Positions 8,036-16,436 of a stretch of DNA of 21,697 bases are shown here, piece after piece; the stretch's first letter is position 1, and each line of letters begins with the position of its first letter. The DNA is from an uncultured Lachnospiraceae bacterium (GTDB lineage: Bacteria; Bacillota_A; Clostridia; Lachnospirales; Lachnospiraceae): assembly GCA_947175285.1 (NCBI GenBank), contig CAMWMM010000023.1, forward strand, positions 1 to 21,697. Direction: 5' to 3'. A program made the position numbers and the translations under genes. The notes beneath the pieces were generated by a model. The model searched no databases. It was not told where the DNA came from and saw only the letters and a program-made list of their open reading frames with translations.

Positions 8036-8956
8036 TCAAGAAGGATTTATAAACAACTTAACAATATCCCTTATCCCCTGTTCAAAATCATAATCCATGC
8101 ATACACCTGTATCATTTTGCAACTCTTTAATATCACCTACTAGATACATAACTTGATTCTCTGTATAGTTCTTTTGTCCAATCCCTTTCAATATTTCTGG
8201 GAAATCCATAATCTTCGCAATATCTGCAATATATTCCTTCAATTCTTTTCCTGTTCCCGACGCAATTGGATATCTCTTTATAGGATTTCCTTTTTCAACT
8301 ATCGCCAGAAGTGCTTTTGCAACATTTTCCACATATACAAAATCCCATATCTGTTCTGCAGGTGTTAACTTGAGAATTTTTCTATCCCGACATGCTTGTA
8401 TACAAGACATAATCATTGTCGTATTCCGATCATAGGGTCCATAAGCACTTAATAATCTAGGCCAATAGTGTTTTATACCATATATCTTGCAAAAATCCTT
8501 TGTTTTTGTATTTGCAATGCATTTTGCTTCCGCATAAGCTGTCATAGGATTCTCTTTAGTATATGACGTAATTGGCTCATTGATTACTCCACACTCTGCC
8601 TGTGAGCCAACACAAAGATATGCTTCACATCCATACCGGGCAGCAAGCTCTACCGAGTATTCACAATACTTAACATTCCTCATCTGACCTTCTAAATTAT
8701 AACGACTATTGGAAAAATCGCTTGCCCATCCGATATGAAACAACACATTACATTGCTCGACATTCAATTCCGCTCGATTTAACTGGTTCAATTCACATTC
8801 TATCAACTTTATCTTGGGGCATAATGTCCATAATAATGTCTTGCGCAAACTGGACGGACGGATAATTGCTATAACCTCATAATTCGCTTTTATCAGCTCT
8901 TTTATCAGGGCTATTCCTATAAAACTGGTTGCCCCTGTCACAACTGCCCTTTTCAT
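8036..8956 (-). CDS. Extended SDR, CDP-4-keto-sugar reductase-like (RfbJ/YerF type)
   Basis: A 306-residue extended short-chain dehydrogenase. The N-terminal TGATSFIG (7-14) is the NAD(P)-binding glycine motif; S118 with Y141-x3-K145 (TAYAEAK) is the catalytic triad. The later stretch AEQIWDFVYVENVAKA and the end (MYLVGDIKELQNDTG...DFEQGIRDIVK) have the same layout as CDP-abequose synthase RfbJ as I recall it (EQIRDFIFVDDV, then YKKGIEELLK). It is too short and lacks the features of CDP-glucose 4,6-dehydratase. Lying 18 bases behind DdhA, it probably reduces a CDP-dideoxy keto sugar, either at C4 (giving abequose or paratose) or on the branch introduced by the ThDP enzyme (YerF role). AGGAG stands 9 bases before the ATG. 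Confidence 0.82.
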   Translation of the reverse strand: MKRAVVTGATSFIGIALIKELIKANYEVIAIIRPSSLRKTLLWTLCPKIKLIECELNQLNRAELNVEQCNVLFHIGWASDFSNSRYNLEGQMRNVKYCEYSVELAARYGCEAYLCVGSQAECGVINEPITSYTKENPMTAYAEAKCIANTKTKDFCKIYGIKHYWPRLLSAYGPYDRNTTMIMSCIQACRDRKILKLTPAEQIWDFVYVENVAKALLAIVEKGNPIKRYPIASGTGKELKEYIADIAKIMDFPEILKGIGQKNYTENQVMYLVGDIKELQNDTGVCMDYDFEQGIRDIVKLFINPS

Positions 8957-8974
8957 CCATGCATACTCCTAAAA

Positions 8975-9751
8975 TTACCACTTTTTCCATGGAGCTGTAC
9001 CAATATCCAGGTACTTCTCCAATTTCTGTCTTTCTCGTGCGGTATCCATACATTGCCAAAACCCTCTATGCATATAAGACATCAACTGTCCCTCATTCGC
9101 AAGTTTTTCTAGAGGTTCCCTTTCAAGCACCGTCTTGTCACCTTCCAAATAGTCAAATATCTTTGGTTCGAATACCATATATCCTGCATTTATTGGGGCC
9201 TTATCCATCGCACTTTTTTCGCGGAAAGATTTTACTGCATTATCTCCCCCAATATCCAATATTCCCTTTTGCTGCTCCAGCATTACAGCTGTTAAAGTAG
9301 CAATCTTGCCATGAGATTTGTGGAATTCATACAAAGCAGAAATATCTACATCACAAACACCATCACCATAAGTCATCATAAAAGGTTCTTGGCATATATA
9401 TGACTGTATACGTTTAATGCGTCCACCTGTCATCGTATTTAATCCAGTGTCTACAACTGTTACCTTCCATGGCTCACAATGCTGATTTAAAATCGCCATC
9501 TCATTATTCCCATGTGTAAAATCAAATGTCACATCACTGTTATGCAAAAAATAATCCGCAAACCACTCCTTGATAACATATTGCTTATAGCCGGCACATA
9601 TAATAAATTCATTGAATCCATAATAGGAGTATTCTTTCATAATATGCCATAAAATTGGTTTTCCTCCAATCTCAATCATAGGCTTCGGTTTAAACTGAGA
9701 TTCTTCTGAGATTCTTGTTCCAAATCCTCCCGCCAATAAAACGACTTTCAT
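8975..9751 (-). CDS. rfbF: Glucose-1-phosphate cytidylyltransferase
   Basis: A 258-residue nucleotidyltransferase of the RfbF/DdhA family, the usual length. The N-terminus holds the nucleotide-binding signature LAGGFGTR (6-13) and KPKPMIEIGGKP (21-32). The metal-binding aspartate is in TYGDGVCDVD (D130). The stretch EPWKVTVVDTG...TGGRIKR and the C-terminal MHRGFWQCMDT are typical of cytidylyl rather than thymidylyl enzymes. It makes CDP-glucose from CTP and glucose-1-phosphate, the first step to CDP-3,6-dideoxyhexoses. It follows the dehydrase gene by 44 bases and precedes the SDR by 18, so one operon is likely. GGAGG is about 12 bases upstream of the ATG, slightly far. Confidence 0.95.
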   Translation of the reverse strand: MKVVLLAGGFGTRISEESQFKPKPMIEIGGKPILWHIMKEYSYYGFNEFIICAGYKQYVIKEWFADYFLHNSDVTFDFTHGNNEMAILNQHCEPWKVTVVDTGLNTMTGGRIKRIQSYICQEPFMMTYGDGVCDVDISALYEFHKSHGKIATLTAVMLEQQKGILDIGGDNAVKSFREKSAMDKAPINAGYMVFEPKIFDYLEGDKTVLEREPLEKLANEGQLMSYMHRGFWQCMDTARERQKLEKYLDIGTAPWKKW

Positions 9752-9795
9752 ACTATACTATATCCTCCATTTTAAATGCTTTGTCCAATTCTTCA

Positions 9796-11133
9796 TTATC
9801 GAGCCGACTCAGTAATCACTTCAGCCATATAATCTATCATCTCATCCGTCATTCCCGGATAAACGCCTACCCAAAAGGTATCCTTCATAATCCTGTCCGT
9901 CGTCTCCAGATTTCCTATAACACGGTATCCCGTTCCCGCAGCACGCATTTGATCAAAGCAAGGGTGCTTCGTTAGATTACCTGCAAACAACATGCGTGTC
10001 TGTATACCACTTCTTTCTATATAGGGCACCACTTTGTTACGGTCTACCCCTTCCTTGCAGGTGAGCAGGAACCCAAACCAACTCGGATTAGAAGCTTCAC
10101 AGGCTTCTGGCAAAACGAATTTATCTTCAACACCTGCAAGTCTAGTCTTCAGGCGTTCAAAATTATAACGTCTTCTCTCTACAAAACTTGGAAATTTCTT
10201 TATTTGTGCGCAACCAATTGCTGCCTGCATATCTGTTGCCTTTAAATTATATCCAAAATGGGAATACACGTATTTATGGTCATATCCTAATGGGAGCTCT
10301 CCATATTGCTTATCAAATCTGTGTCCACAGAGGTTGTCCCTTCCCGAGGGGCACACACAATCACGCCCCCAGTCCCTGAATGAGCGAACAATCTTATGGA
10401 GAAGTGGATTATTTGTATAAACTGCTCCTCCCTCGCCCATTGTCATATGATGAGGAGGATAAAACGAAGATGTTCCAATATCGCCTATTGTACCGGTTAG
10501 CCTCTCCTCTCCGTTTAGAATATATGTTGTTCCAAGTGCATCGCAGTTATCTTCGACCAGCCATAAATTATGCCGATCACAAAATTCCTTTACAGCCTTT
10601 AAGTCAAAGGGATTTCCTAAAGTGTGCGCTGCCATGACTACCTTGGTCTTATCAGACAGTGCCCTTTCAAGCTGTGATACATCCAGATTATACTGTGGTA
10701 TTGTGACATCTATAAATACAGGCACCACTCCATACTGGATTGCTGGTGTGACTGTCGTTGGAAACCCTGCTGCCACTGTAATCATCTCATCACCTGGTTT
10801 TACTTGACGTTCTCCTAGCAATGGTGACGTCAATGTCATAAATGCAAGTAAATTCGCAGATGACCCAGAATTAACTAAACAGCAGAACTTTATTCCCAGG
10901 TATTTCGCAAATTCTCTCTCGAACTCCTCTGTATATCTTCCAGACGTCAACCAAAATTCGAGAGCAGAATCTACCAAATTGCACATTTCCTCATGATTAT
11001 ATATACGTGATGCATATGCAATGCGATCTCCTGGCTCAAATTTTTTATTTTTATTGTGATATGTATCACAATATTCGGCTACCATTCTTAGAATTTCTTC
11101 CTTTGCCTGCTTCTCTGTTTTATTTTCAAACAC
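9796..11133 (-). CDS. rfbH: CDP-4-dehydro-6-deoxyglucose 3-dehydrase (E1, RfbH/DdhC)
   Basis: A DegT/DnrJ/EryC1-fold enzyme that, as E1, removes the C3 hydroxyl of CDP-4-keto-6-deoxyglucose using PMP and a [2Fe-2S] cluster. The motif YPPHHMTMGEGG (H228/H229) has histidine where aminotransferases carry the PLP-binding lysine, the hallmark of E1/ColD-type dehydrases. C259-x-C261-x7-C269 (DCVCPSG..NLC) with C197 (NCDALG) makes the cluster motif; the C197-C259 gap is 61 residues against 57 in the classical enzyme, owing to a small insert around residues 205-214. The frame opens at 11340, but the GTG at 11133 is chosen: GAGAGG lies 9 bases upstream and the 445-residue product fits the family (about 437). 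An ATG at 11163 with a poor site is the alternative. A partner reductase (E3) is not in the window. Confidence 0.94.
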   Translation of the reverse strand: MFENKTEKQAKEEILRMVAEYCDTYHNKNKKFEPGDRIAYASRIYNHEEMCNLVDSALEFWLTSGRYTEEFEREFAKYLGIKFCCLVNSGSSANLLAFMTLTSPLLGERQVKPGDEMITVAAGFPTTVTPAIQYGVVPVFIDVTIPQYNLDVSQLERALSDKTKVVMAAHTLGNPFDLKAVKEFCDRHNLWLVEDNCDALGTTYILNGEERLTGTIGDIGTSSFYPPHHMTMGEGGAVYTNNPLLHKIVRSFRDWGRDCVCPSGRDNLCGHRFDKQYGELPLGYDHKYVYSHFGYNLKATDMQAAIGCAQIKKFPSFVERRRYNFERLKTRLAGVEDKFVLPEACEASNPSWFGFLLTCKEGVDRNKVVPYIERSGIQTRMLFAGNLTKHPCFDQMRAAGTGYRVIGNLETTDRIMKDTFWVGVYPGMTDEMIDYMAEVITESAR

Positions 11134-11240
11134 TATAATTTTCCTCTCTAATTTTTTTCTCATAAAATTTCTGTGTGTACTGTAATAAACGTGAAATACA
11201 TCAGCTCTTTTGTTTAGAATCTGATGGTTACTTGTCCAGC

Positions 11241-12635
11241 CTATGCTGCCACATGATTTAGCGCCACTACCCATATATTTAGCAGGATCCATCCGTATGC
11301 TAATCCAAGTCTTGCCCAGTACCAGCCCCTGATATGGCATTCTTCCTTTTCCTCATCATACACATCGCTTTCCCGCTTCCTTAACGGATATGTTAATGCC
11401 AATATCCCAACGATACATGCCACAAGCATGGCTACTGCCACACCACTGTAAGAATCCAATCCCCTCTGTTTCATAAAGTCTGATACAAAGCCATGAACTC
11501 TATTTTCATATCCCGGAATTAATTTGAATAACAAAAAATCAAATGTGTCAAATGAACCAAAAATCCAAGATATCTTTAACATAAAAGTATACAGAAAAGC
11601 AACAGAAAATATGGTTTCCATCGGAAATAATATCTCGTAACCAGAACCATTTCCAAATATTAACAGCATTTCAAACGGTATCAATAATATGATCCAATAA
11701 GGTGTAACCATACCTAGCGCGAATAGTATCGAGAATCCTAAAAAAGATACCCAGATTGCTAATTTTTTTCTGTCCTCACTCTTTTTGGCAAAACACCATA
11801 TACAAAGCATAAAAAAGGCACAAAGCACAAGCGAAACTGGTGCTCCGAAAACATTGATATTCGAACTGAGTAATTCTTCCCAGTCTTGCTGCAATACAAC
11901 ATTGCTTTGGAACACTTCCCCTGTGGGATCAATCCCTAAATAATTTTCAATGCGGTACCCGGCACTCTTCATTCCCCTATCTGCAACACACAATGCGCAG
12001 CCAACCGCAAGGTCACGTATGATATACAGGTATCGTTTCTCTTTCAGCAACACCAGTGGGATAAAAATAAATAAAGGCATATATTTGCCTGGAATGGCAA
12101 ACATAAAACAAATTAAAAATTTAAAATGTTCACCATTTAGATAATATTCAATCCCCTTTAATACAAAAAACAAATATACAATATCAAATTGCGCCACATG
12201 AACTGCAGGCAGAAGAACCATCAGTGAGCTCAGAAAAAATAATTTCATCCATAAAATCTTCTTTTCTGATATGCCTCCGATTAAAACTGCAATCTTTCCG
12301 ATCTCCCTTGTACTCAATGCTAAAAAAAGCAGCATAAACAATTTGTACCAAAGTCTTGCGCCCACACTAGTCACGGAAATAATGCCAAATTCAGATAAAA
12401 CAAACACAGGAAACGCCCATACAGCACATGCCGCCTGTGAAACCACTCCATATGGCAGTGTCCACCCATTCAACAAACAGTACCATTTTCCACTTGTAAT
12501 CCTGTGCATATTTCTGATTACACTAACAAATATTGTTTGATTATCATAATAATACATTGTCAAGAAAGTAAAAACTAAAATCACCAATAAAAATAGTTTT
12601 TCCAAAAACAATTCCTTTTTTATCTTAAAACGCAT
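11241..12635 (-). CDS. Polytopic membrane protein, possible GT-C glycosyltransferase
   Basis: A 464-residue, strongly hydrophobic protein with roughly ten to twelve membrane segments, beginning with one at about 12-28 and ending with one near the C-terminus. Between the first two segments is a loop with NMHRITSGKWY and further on QFDIVYLF, an arrangement reminiscent of GT-C (mannosyl/arabinosyl-type) glycosyltransferases that use lipid-linked donors, but I see no decisive catalytic motif. GGAGGT lies 6 bases before the ATG, which overlaps the out-of-frame tail of a degraded glycosyltransferase. It precedes the dideoxysugar genes by about 107 bases and is likely part of the surface-glycan unit, as a glycosyltransferase or polymer-handling protein. 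Function is an inference from topology and context. Confidence 0.7.
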   Translation of the reverse strand: MRFKIKKELFLEKLFLLVILVFTFLTMYYYDNQTIFVSVIRNMHRITSGKWYCLLNGWTLPYGVVSQAACAVWAFPVFVLSEFGIISVTSVGARLWYKLFMLLFLALSTREIGKIAVLIGGISEKKILWMKLFFLSSLMVLLPAVHVAQFDIVYLFFVLKGIEYYLNGEHFKFLICFMFAIPGKYMPLFIFIPLVLLKEKRYLYIIRDLAVGCALCVADRGMKSAGYRIENYLGIDPTGEVFQSNVVLQQDWEELLSSNINVFGAPVSLVLCAFFMLCIWCFAKKSEDRKKLAIWVSFLGFSILFALGMVTPYWIILLIPFEMLLIFGNGSGYEILFPMETIFSVAFLYTFMLKISWIFGSFDTFDFLLFKLIPGYENRVHGFVSDFMKQRGLDSYSGVAVAMLVACIVGILALTYPLRKRESDVYDEEKEECHIRGWYWARLGLAYGWILLNIWVVALNHVAA

Positions 12636-12915
12636 CTACATACCTCCATATTCTCGTTCATACGCATACTAATCTCTAATAGCTTTTCTGCCGCCTTATC
12701 CCGCAAAAAATTGTCCTCAATACCTTTCTAGCCGCTTTGCCTATTTGTCTGGCCTTAACTGTCATTACTTTTTGCACCACTTCCTCCTCACTATTACAGA
12801 TATAAACCGATACATTGTTTTCTGTAATAAGCGCTGATCCTGATGCCTTGAGAACGATTACTGTATTGTCATAATATATCGCCTCAAGGATTGCCATGCG
12901 AAATATCTCATGTGT
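12620..12915 (-). pseudogene. Glycosyltransferase family 4 C-terminal fragment
   Basis: The stretch EIFRMAILEAIYYDNTVIVLKASG followed by ITENNVSVYICNSEEEVVQKV is the donor-binding end of a GT-B family 4 glycosyltransferase (usual form E.FG...LEA...G.PVI). It then shifts frame: the expected tail (IEDNFLRDKAAEKLLEI) is present in another frame and runs to a stop at 12620, inside the first codons of the membrane protein. The N-terminal two-thirds are absent. Upstream it is fused in frame to a chemotaxis-receptor fragment, so the junction at about 12915 marks a recombination event. Confidence 0.72.
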
Positions 12916-13275
12916 ATTCCGCTTGGCAAAATAATCCAATTCATCCTCCATACTTTCAATCAGAAAATTATATAACATCATATCGTAAGCTTCATCATCA
13001 TGACCCGCTAATGCAATTTCTACCACCTGACCATAGATTTCACGGTATTGCGAAAGTGTCCTGTCAATCGTGTTAATATATTCGATTTCATTTTTCGTGT
13101 TACATTGTTCCTTCATAGTGGCATAGGCTTCATTTGTGAGCGCCTTGGCTTCTTCCAGTTGTTTGGCTCCTGACTGCATACTTGCCACATCTTTGAAGAT
13201 AATTATTTCCTTTATAATAATGGCTTCCTTATTTAGGTTGGTGCTGAAGGTTCCAATTTCACCCTGTGAAAACCA
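12916..13275 (-). pseudogene. Methyl-accepting chemotaxis protein fragment (4-helix-bundle sensor part)
   Basis: About 120 residues of one open frame, from WFSQGEIGTFSTN onward, are helical and match the periplasmic four-helix-bundle domain of chemoreceptors, notably SQYREIYGQVVEIALAGHDDEAYDMM. There is no membrane segment and no signalling domain. The frame begins next to a degraded AAA-ATPase-like fragment and continues without a stop into the glycosyltransferase fragment at 12915. It is a scrap from an unrelated locus, and the call is by pattern only. Confidence 0.55.
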
Positions 13276-13279
13276 TTAT

Positions 13280-13399
13280 TTACCAGAGCCGTTCTCTTTT
13301 ATTCCCATGAAAATCCCTGTCATCCTCAAAAAAGTATTTGAGCATGCTCATATTCATCGTTTTGCCAAACCGACGCGGATGCGTTGGTTTGTAATCCAT
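13280..13399 (-). pseudogene. AAA-ATPase-like (PF09820 type) fragment with Walker A
   Basis: Forty residues, including HPRRFGKTMNMSMLKYFFED, match TRPRRFGKTLNMSMIECFFSN in the intact gene at 19632-21332. Only the region around the phosphate-binding loop is left; a stop follows at 13280-13282. It lies between the Uma2-like remnant and the chemoreceptor fragment. Confidence 0.75.
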
Positions 13400-13443
13400 C
13401 TATAAGCCTCCCTGTTCACTGGAAAAGCATCCATAATATCGAT

Positions 13444-13791
13444 TCAGTAGTCGAAGATCTCCTTCAGCCCAATTGTGATTGTAGGCATGGCTCGCAGCGC
13501 CATGACCTTATCTGCATTGTAATTTTCATCTTTTTCAAGGATATAGGATTCTTTCAATTGGTATTTACCATCTTCAAGATAATATATTTCCACAGAGCGC
13601 TCTTTCGGCAAAACAATCTAATATTCATTCACTCCTAGGTTTGCGTATTTCTTCAGTTTTATGGTTCTGTCACGAAGCGCTGTTCTTGGACTTAATGTCT
13701 CTGCAATAAAACGCGGAACACCTTTGTACTTATTAAAAATAACATCATCTATTTTCTCTGTTTTTATCGGTTCCTGTTCCATTAATGGCAT
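13444..13791 (-). pseudogene. Uma2-family endonuclease-like gene with Trp-to-stop change
   Basis: One frame reads VPRFIAETLSPRTALRDRTIKLKKYANLGVNEY, a stop (TAG, 13618-13620), then IVLPKERSVEIYYLEDGKYQ and a tail TITIGLKEIFDY before TGA at 13444-13446. This order (ETLSP, Y...GV.EYWIV, then a C-terminal LKEIF) is that of the Uma2/DUF820 PD-(D/E)XK-like family, where the codon now TAG is normally TGG for tryptophan. The N-terminal part, including the start region of the domain, is missing or frame-shifted upstream of 13791. Non-functional unless the stop is an error. Confidence 0.75.
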
Positions 13792-13894
13792 AATCCTGCA
13801 TCCTTCCTATCACGATAGCATATCGATAAACTATTCCCATTCCTTTCACATTCCACTAATACTTTGACAAATACTGATTGGGAAACCTTTCCAT

Positions 13895-14542
13895 TCATTG
13901 CAACATCTCTCGTTTCATCACATCTATGATCACATTACAGTATTCAATATATTTTCCATCTTGTCTTCCATCATAGTAAGCAATCGTGTCCCATACTTCC
14001 TCTTCTGTATAATCTTGCATTTCAAATATTTCAGTCTCTGCCAATGCCATTTGCCTGTTTCGTTTCAAATGAAAGCTGTCAAGCCCCCACTCACAAATCA
14101 TCTTTTTCTCAACTGCTTCCTTTTCACCCCGATGTGCGGGATTGATATCCCCACTTAATGCATAACGAAACATCGTTTCAATTTTATCATCTGTTGGAAT
14201 GACCATATCCTTATCATACCAGTCGTCCTTTTTGTGACCGCAATGATCTCCACCAGTCGTTTCCCCCTCGCAGGATACCAACATATTTTGATAATCCATA
14301 TCCAGATTCTTAAATCTGCTCTTCGGCCAAAAATGTTCTAGATGGGAGCTATTAATGTCTATTCGTTTCATACAATAGCAGCATATATATCCTTGCTCCT
14401 CGAGTAATTCTTTTCTAAGCTTCCGACGTTCAGCATCTGGAAAGTCTTCCTTGTATTTCGCCCTTCTTCCTTTTTCACACCGAAAATTGTCTTTCCATGC
14501 CTCGAACCATTTCGGCGATTCACCTTTTTGTATTTTTCTCAT
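13895..14542 (-). CDS. ptuB: Septu PtuB, HNH endonuclease
   Basis: A 215-residue HNH nuclease of the type paired with PtuA and with some retrons. Visible are YICCYCMKR with a CxxC-like pair (C54/C57), the catalytic stretch SHLEHFWPKS (H67, H70, K74), Asn86 in YQNMLVSC, and C91 with HCGHKK (H100, C101, H103). In Septu, PtuB degrades DNA when PtuA senses phage infection. The frame opens at 14563, but the ATG at 14542 is preferred: it has AGGA upstream and aligns with the family start. It overlaps the end of ptuA by 23 bases, typical of coupled translation of the pair. Confidence 0.9.
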   Translation of the reverse strand: MRKIQKGESPKWFEAWKDNFRCEKGRRAKYKEDFPDAERRKLRKELLEEQGYICCYCMKRIDINSSHLEHFWPKSRFKNLDMDYQNMLVSCEGETTGGDHCGHKKDDWYDKDMVIPTDDKIETMFRYALSGDINPAHRGEKEAVEKKMICEWGLDSFHLKRNRQMALAETEIFEMQDYTEEEVWDTIAYYDGRQDGKYIEYCNVIIDVMKREMLQ

Positions 14543-15818
14543 TATTCCTGCGTCCTCTTGCAATCAATATGCGAGCTTTGGCAACACTTTCATTCCTTCC
14601 ATGTGTCAGTTCATCAATCTCATTTGCATATTTCTCCGCCAAATCATAATCTTTTTCCTCCAAAGCATTGTACATATTGCTTGTTATTTCCTTAACATAT
14701 AGGGTAGTTGATTCCGTATCCAACATTTCCTCCAAAATTGCATTGGAATCCCACCCATATAATGTTTGGCACTCCCACGCATTTACTTTACCTTCCTGCT
14801 TTTTCATTGCAAAAATTTTAAAATCCTTATCCACTTCACCGAGAACCTGTGGTGAATGCGTCGTTATAATAAACTGTATGTTAGGAAAAGTCTCTCTCAA
14901 AACCCTTAATACTTTTCTCTGCCACTGAGTATGCATGTGAAGTTCGATCTCATCAATCAACACAACTCCCTCCCCTTCCAAGGGATTCTCAATCGTCGGA
15001 TTGGCAATGGCAAGCCTTCTCGCCAAATCTCCAAAGAGCGCTATCGTACACTTCTCCCCGTCAGAAAGTTGATTCAAATTCAGTGAGATTCCATCTTTTT
15101 CCCAAAGCATCGTATGTGTCTGTCTCTCTATTCTGACATTTTTAAAATCATCAAACATTGCAGACATTGCATTCCTGACTGCTTTCAAATCACGATTTTC
15201 ATATTCTATATTCTGCCTTATCACCTTTTCCTGATTCTCCAAATCTTCTTTCCAGCGAAACCATTCAAATAGGGAGCTAAAATCGATCTTGCTTTCAATT
15301 GCCTTATCAAAAGCACTAAGTTTATGAAAATCCACCTGCTTAGGAATTTTGACCGGAACATCGATAACCAGCCTGTTAACACCATAATTAACAAAAACCG
15401 GCATATTCTTGGTATCCTCTACCACAATAAGATTTCCTTCTTGATCCGTATAATTCTCGGTGATGTACTGTTCACGAAAATTCTCAACAATTGTTCTCAA
15501 TGTATTTGAATGCCGTTTTTCAGTGTGATCTATAAATCGATAGTACTCCATATTCTTTCCCGTTGGGAAAGAAAAATCCGCCAACACCTTAGCTTTAGCC
15601 TTTCCATACTGAATGTCATCTGTTGTCAGTTCGGCAAGCAGTTTGGTACTTTTTAAAAGTCTTGCGATAATATTGGCATATAACAAATCGATTCCCCTTA
15701 ACACTGTTGATTTGCCAACACCATTTATTCCAAACAGAATCGTACTTTTCTCATCCAGATTTAATTCCAAATCCGAAATTCCCCTAAAATTGTATAAATG
15801 AATTTTTGATATCTTCAT
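14520..15818 (-). CDS. ptuA: Septu PtuA, SMC/ABC-like ATPase
   Basis: A 432-residue ATPase. The Walker A loop is FGINGVGKST (29-38), the ABC signature LSDGEK (251-256), Walker B VVLIDEIELH (285-294) and the switch histidine in TTHSPQV (319-325). The C-terminal part (about 370-432) is helical, with a TPR-like ALEEKDYDLAEKYANEID. PtuA forms the sensor/regulator that controls PtuB nuclease. The ATG at 15818 is chosen (GAGG 8 bases upstream); a TTG one codon earlier is less likely. Only 33 bases separate it from the preceding nuclease-like gene, so Septu probably shares a transcript with the unrecognised ATPase-nuclease pair. Confidence 0.92.
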   Translation of the reverse strand: MKISKIHLYNFRGISDLELNLDEKSTILFGINGVGKSTVLRGIDLLYANIIARLLKSTKLLAELTTDDIQYGKAKAKVLADFSFPTGKNMEYYRFIDHTEKRHSNTLRTIVENFREQYITENYTDQEGNLIVVEDTKNMPVFVNYGVNRLVIDVPVKIPKQVDFHKLSAFDKAIESKIDFSSLFEWFRWKEDLENQEKVIRQNIEYENRDLKAVRNAMSAMFDDFKNVRIERQTHTMLWEKDGISLNLNQLSDGEKCTIALFGDLARRLAIANPTIENPLEGEGVVLIDEIELHMHTQWQRKVLRVLRETFPNIQFIITTHSPQVLGEVDKDFKIFAMKKQEGKVNAWECQTLYGWDSNAILEEMLDTESTTLYVKEITSNMYNALEEKDYDLAEKYANEIDELTHGRNESVAKARILIARGRRNNEKNTKR

Positions 15819-15851
15819 CAAGCCAACCTCATTCTACTTTATTAATCTCCC

Positions 15852-16436
15852 TCACTTACAATATGCCAAGCAGTATTCTCCCTCTCCTGTCTCAATATCC
15901 AACTTTATTTTATCATGTTTAAATCTCTTCTTATCCAAAAATTCAAGCGAGATCTCACTGTCATTCCAATCTGTTCCGCTAATGCTCTTACGATGCGTGC
16001 ACAAATGCTGCCTAACAGGATTTGCCATATCATTTATTTTATCATTCCTATATACTGTATGCAAAACAATATCTGCTATCTCTACTCCTAAAACACCTGA
16101 AAATGCAAGTGCATTTTGCATGGCTCCATGAAACTGGTGCTTTATTTCATTTTCCCATTTTTCTTCATTCACTGTTTTTTTCATTTCGAATATGTGAACT
16201 CTCCAGATGTCATCTATACTCTCAAACATTACATAATCTGCACATTTTTTATTTATAAAATATTGCATCTTATTATTTTCATGATTTCGTATAAGTATAC
16301 ATTCACTAATAAGCCGTACCTCTAAATCCGCCTGTCCTTCACCTTTTTCAGTCAGGTGCAGACTCGTATTCGATCTTTGTACAAGCCCTGGCTCTATAAG
16401 CAAACTCCTCTCTTGTAAACCCGCCTGAAACATCAT
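15852..16436 (-). CDS. Putative PD-(D/E)XK nuclease, partner of upstream ATPase
   Basis: A 194-residue protein that I do not recognise as a named family. It has a PD-(D/E)XK-like core: D67 in CADYVMF, about 16 residues on E84-M-K86 in VHIFEMKKTV, then a helix with glutamines (HQFHGAMQNALAF, Q101 and Q107), in the order expected of such nucleases. No membrane segment or signal is seen. Its ATG overlaps the end of the ATPase gene by four bases (ATGA), so the two proteins are made in step and probably act together, as ATPase-nuclease pairs do in Septu, Gabija and similar systems. The nuclease call rests on this motif pattern; a substrate-binding or toxin role is possible. Confidence 0.6.
   Translation of the reverse strand: MMFQAGLQERSLLIEPGLVQRSNTSLHLTEKGEGQADLEVRLISECILIRNHENNKMQYFINKKCADYVMFESIDDIWRVHIFEMKKTVNEEKWENEIKHQFHGAMQNALAFSGVLGVEIADIVLHTVYRNDKINDMANPVRQHLCTHRKSISGTDWNDSEISLEFLDKKRFKHDKIKLDIETGEGEYCLAYCK

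Noticed and set aside
8036..8956. The SDR as CDP-glucose 4,6-dehydratase (rfbG)
   Set aside because: Too short (306 against about 357 residues), and it lacks the typical N-terminal TGHTGFKG and other RfbG motifs; it resembles RfbJ-type reductases.
11134..11340. N-terminal extension of the RfbH frame to 11340
   Set aside because: The extension overlaps the end of the membrane-protein gene, has no family similarity and no good ribosome site; the GTG at 11133 follows GAGAGG.
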